Under the pieces are notes generated by a model. The model did no database searches. It had not been told where the DNA came from and saw nothing but the letters and a program-made list of their open reading frames with translations. 64,000 nt of DNA from Mycobacterium sp. Root265. GTDB taxonomy: Bacteria; Actinomycetota; Actinomycetes; Mycobacteriales; Mycobacteriaceae. Where the stretch lies: assembly GCF_001428895.1 (NCBI RefSeq), contig NZ_LMJA01000031.1:563010-627009 (forward strand), written 5' to 3'. Shown here piece by piece: positions 63,411 through 64,000 of the stretch; the stretch's first letter is position 1, and every line of letters begins with the position of its first letter. The translations under genes were made by a program, and so were the position numbers.

Positions 63411-63520
63411 AGGCGACTACGTTAACATCAGGAAGCGCGGCCGTGGACTGCAACCGGGCGCCTGCGCCTCACCAATATTGCTGTACAACAAGGCTACAGG
63501 GCGCATAAATCGTCCGAGGG

Positions 63521-63565
63521 TTGACAGTGAAGCGACCGAGCCTTACGTTAATGTCGATTCACATT
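63521..63565 (+). promoter_or_regulatory. SigA-type promoter TTGACA-N17-TACGTT with AATGT-N6-ACATT operator
   Basis: -35 TTGACA at 63521-63526, -10 TACGTT at 63544-63549 (17-nt spacer), operator AATGT-CGATTC-ACATT at 63550-63565, directly before GGAAGGAGA and the LLM ATG at 63583. Same layout as 59805-59849. Confidence 0.75.
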
Positions 63566-63582
63566 GGAAGGAGATAAAAAGC

Positions 63583-64000
63583 ATGAGGTTCATATTCATG
63601 AGCGAGGGTGAGACAGCCCCTGGCGCCTCGTACGAGCACCGCTATCGTGAACTCATCGACGAAGTGCTCCTCGCCGAGGAGGTGGGCTTCGATGCGTTCG
63701 GCACTTCAGAACAGCATCTGGCCATCGGCACCGCCAGCACGTCCGCACCTGAGGTGTTGTATCCATACCTGATGGCCCTGACCAGCAGGATTCGGTTTGT
63801 TCACCTGGTCACCCTGCTTCCGACACGCATCAACCACGCGATCCGCGTCGCCGAGCGGTTGGCCACCGAAGACGTCCTGTCCAACGGTCGGGTCGAACTC
63901 GGTGTCGGGCGGGGAAATACCACGCTCGCGTTGCGCGCCTTCGAGGTGTCGCCTTCCGAGAACAAATCGCAGCAGCTCGAGGGGATCGAAGTGATCCGCC
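63583..64000 (+). CDS. LLM class flavin-dependent oxidoreductase (partial, runs off window)
   Basis: First 139 residues only, from ATG 63583 with GGAAGGAG upstream. Starts MRFIFMSEGETAPGASYE; luciferase-like segments: DAFGTSEQHLAIG, IRFVHLVTLLPTRINHAIR and GRVELGVGRGNTTLAL. This branch resembles bacterial-luciferase/alkane-type flavin monooxygenases rather than the F420 G6PDH-like group. Its promoter carries the AATGT-N6-ACATT operator, and the TetR at 62753 diverges from it. Confidence 0.85.
   Translation, partial: MRFIFMSEGETAPGASYEHRYRELIDEVLLAEEVGFDAFGTSEQHLAIGTASTSAPEVLYPYLMALTSRIRFVHLVTLLPTRINHAIRVAERLATEDVLSNGRVELGVGRGNTTLALRAFEVSPSENKSQQLEGIEVIR

Noticed and set aside
1-64000. CRISPR arrays, insertion sequences, rRNA/tRNA genes, phage genes
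   Set aside because: No repeated spacer pattern, transposase motif or structural-RNA pattern was found by eye; a computed search would be needed to be sure.

Overview
High-GC actinobacterial DNA, most probably from a fast-growing Mycobacterium (Mycolicibacterium)-type species. This is inferred from the gene content: several F420-type luciferase-like (LLM) and PPOX oxidoreductases, a full-length mycobacterial-type carboxylic acid reductase (CAR), many dihydrodipicolinate-reductase-like NAD(P) proteins, and frequent GTG/TTG starts. I saw no rRNA, tRNA, insertion sequence, CRISPR array or prophage. The window is a chain of small catabolic and stress modules, most of them next to their own regulator. 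In many cases an inverted repeat that fits the regulator lies in the intergenic gap.

Layout. 0-5 kb: a cut-off LLM oxidoreductase with a MerR regulator, a VOC protein, and an IclR regulator followed by an operator-like dyad and a molybdopterin oxidoreductase. 5-9.5 kb: a tartrate-type module (tartrate dehydrogenase, DctA-type transporter, glycerate kinase) divergent from a LysR regulator. 9.6-24 kb: carbohydrate storage and stress genes: glgX, an RsbQ/RsbP pair, a membrane diguanylate cyclase, a G6PDH-like F420 enzyme, a Pseudomonas-type trehalose synthase, a PPOX flavoprotein, an RsbW-like kinase and two transporters. 24-30 kb: TspO/MarR, a membrane protein, an L,D-transpeptidase-like protein, and a secreted hydrolase between two TetR regulators.

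30-47 kb is the most unusual catabolic block. It holds an HxlR regulator with an SCP2-like tail, divergent from a QueG/reductive-dehalogenase-like Fe-S protein that also ends in an SCP2-like domain. Next come a phthalate-dioxygenase-reductase-type flavoprotein, a second HxlR regulator divergent from a CAR-MFS-SDR operon, three DapB-like paralogues, another SDR, a TetR regulator and a second molybdopterin oxidoreductase. The pieces suggest acid-to-aldehyde-to-alcohol conversion plus reductive chemistry on a hydrophobic substrate.

47-60 kb: YaeQ; then a minus-strand series ThDP decarboxylase - UbiX - UbiD - bicupin - MFS; and, on the other strand, an alpha/beta hydrolase and LysR-alsS-alsD (acetoin synthesis) plus an AhpD/CMD-like protein. 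60-64 kb: a lower-GC looking segment with an MFS exporter, an SDR, a TetR regulator and an LLM monooxygenase that runs off the window. The MFS side and the LLM gene have near-identical promoters (TTGACA-N17-TA[GC]GTT) followed directly by the same AATGT-N6-ACATT inverted repeat, which points to one small TetR regulon.

All functions are read from protein motifs and context. No alignment or database search was run.
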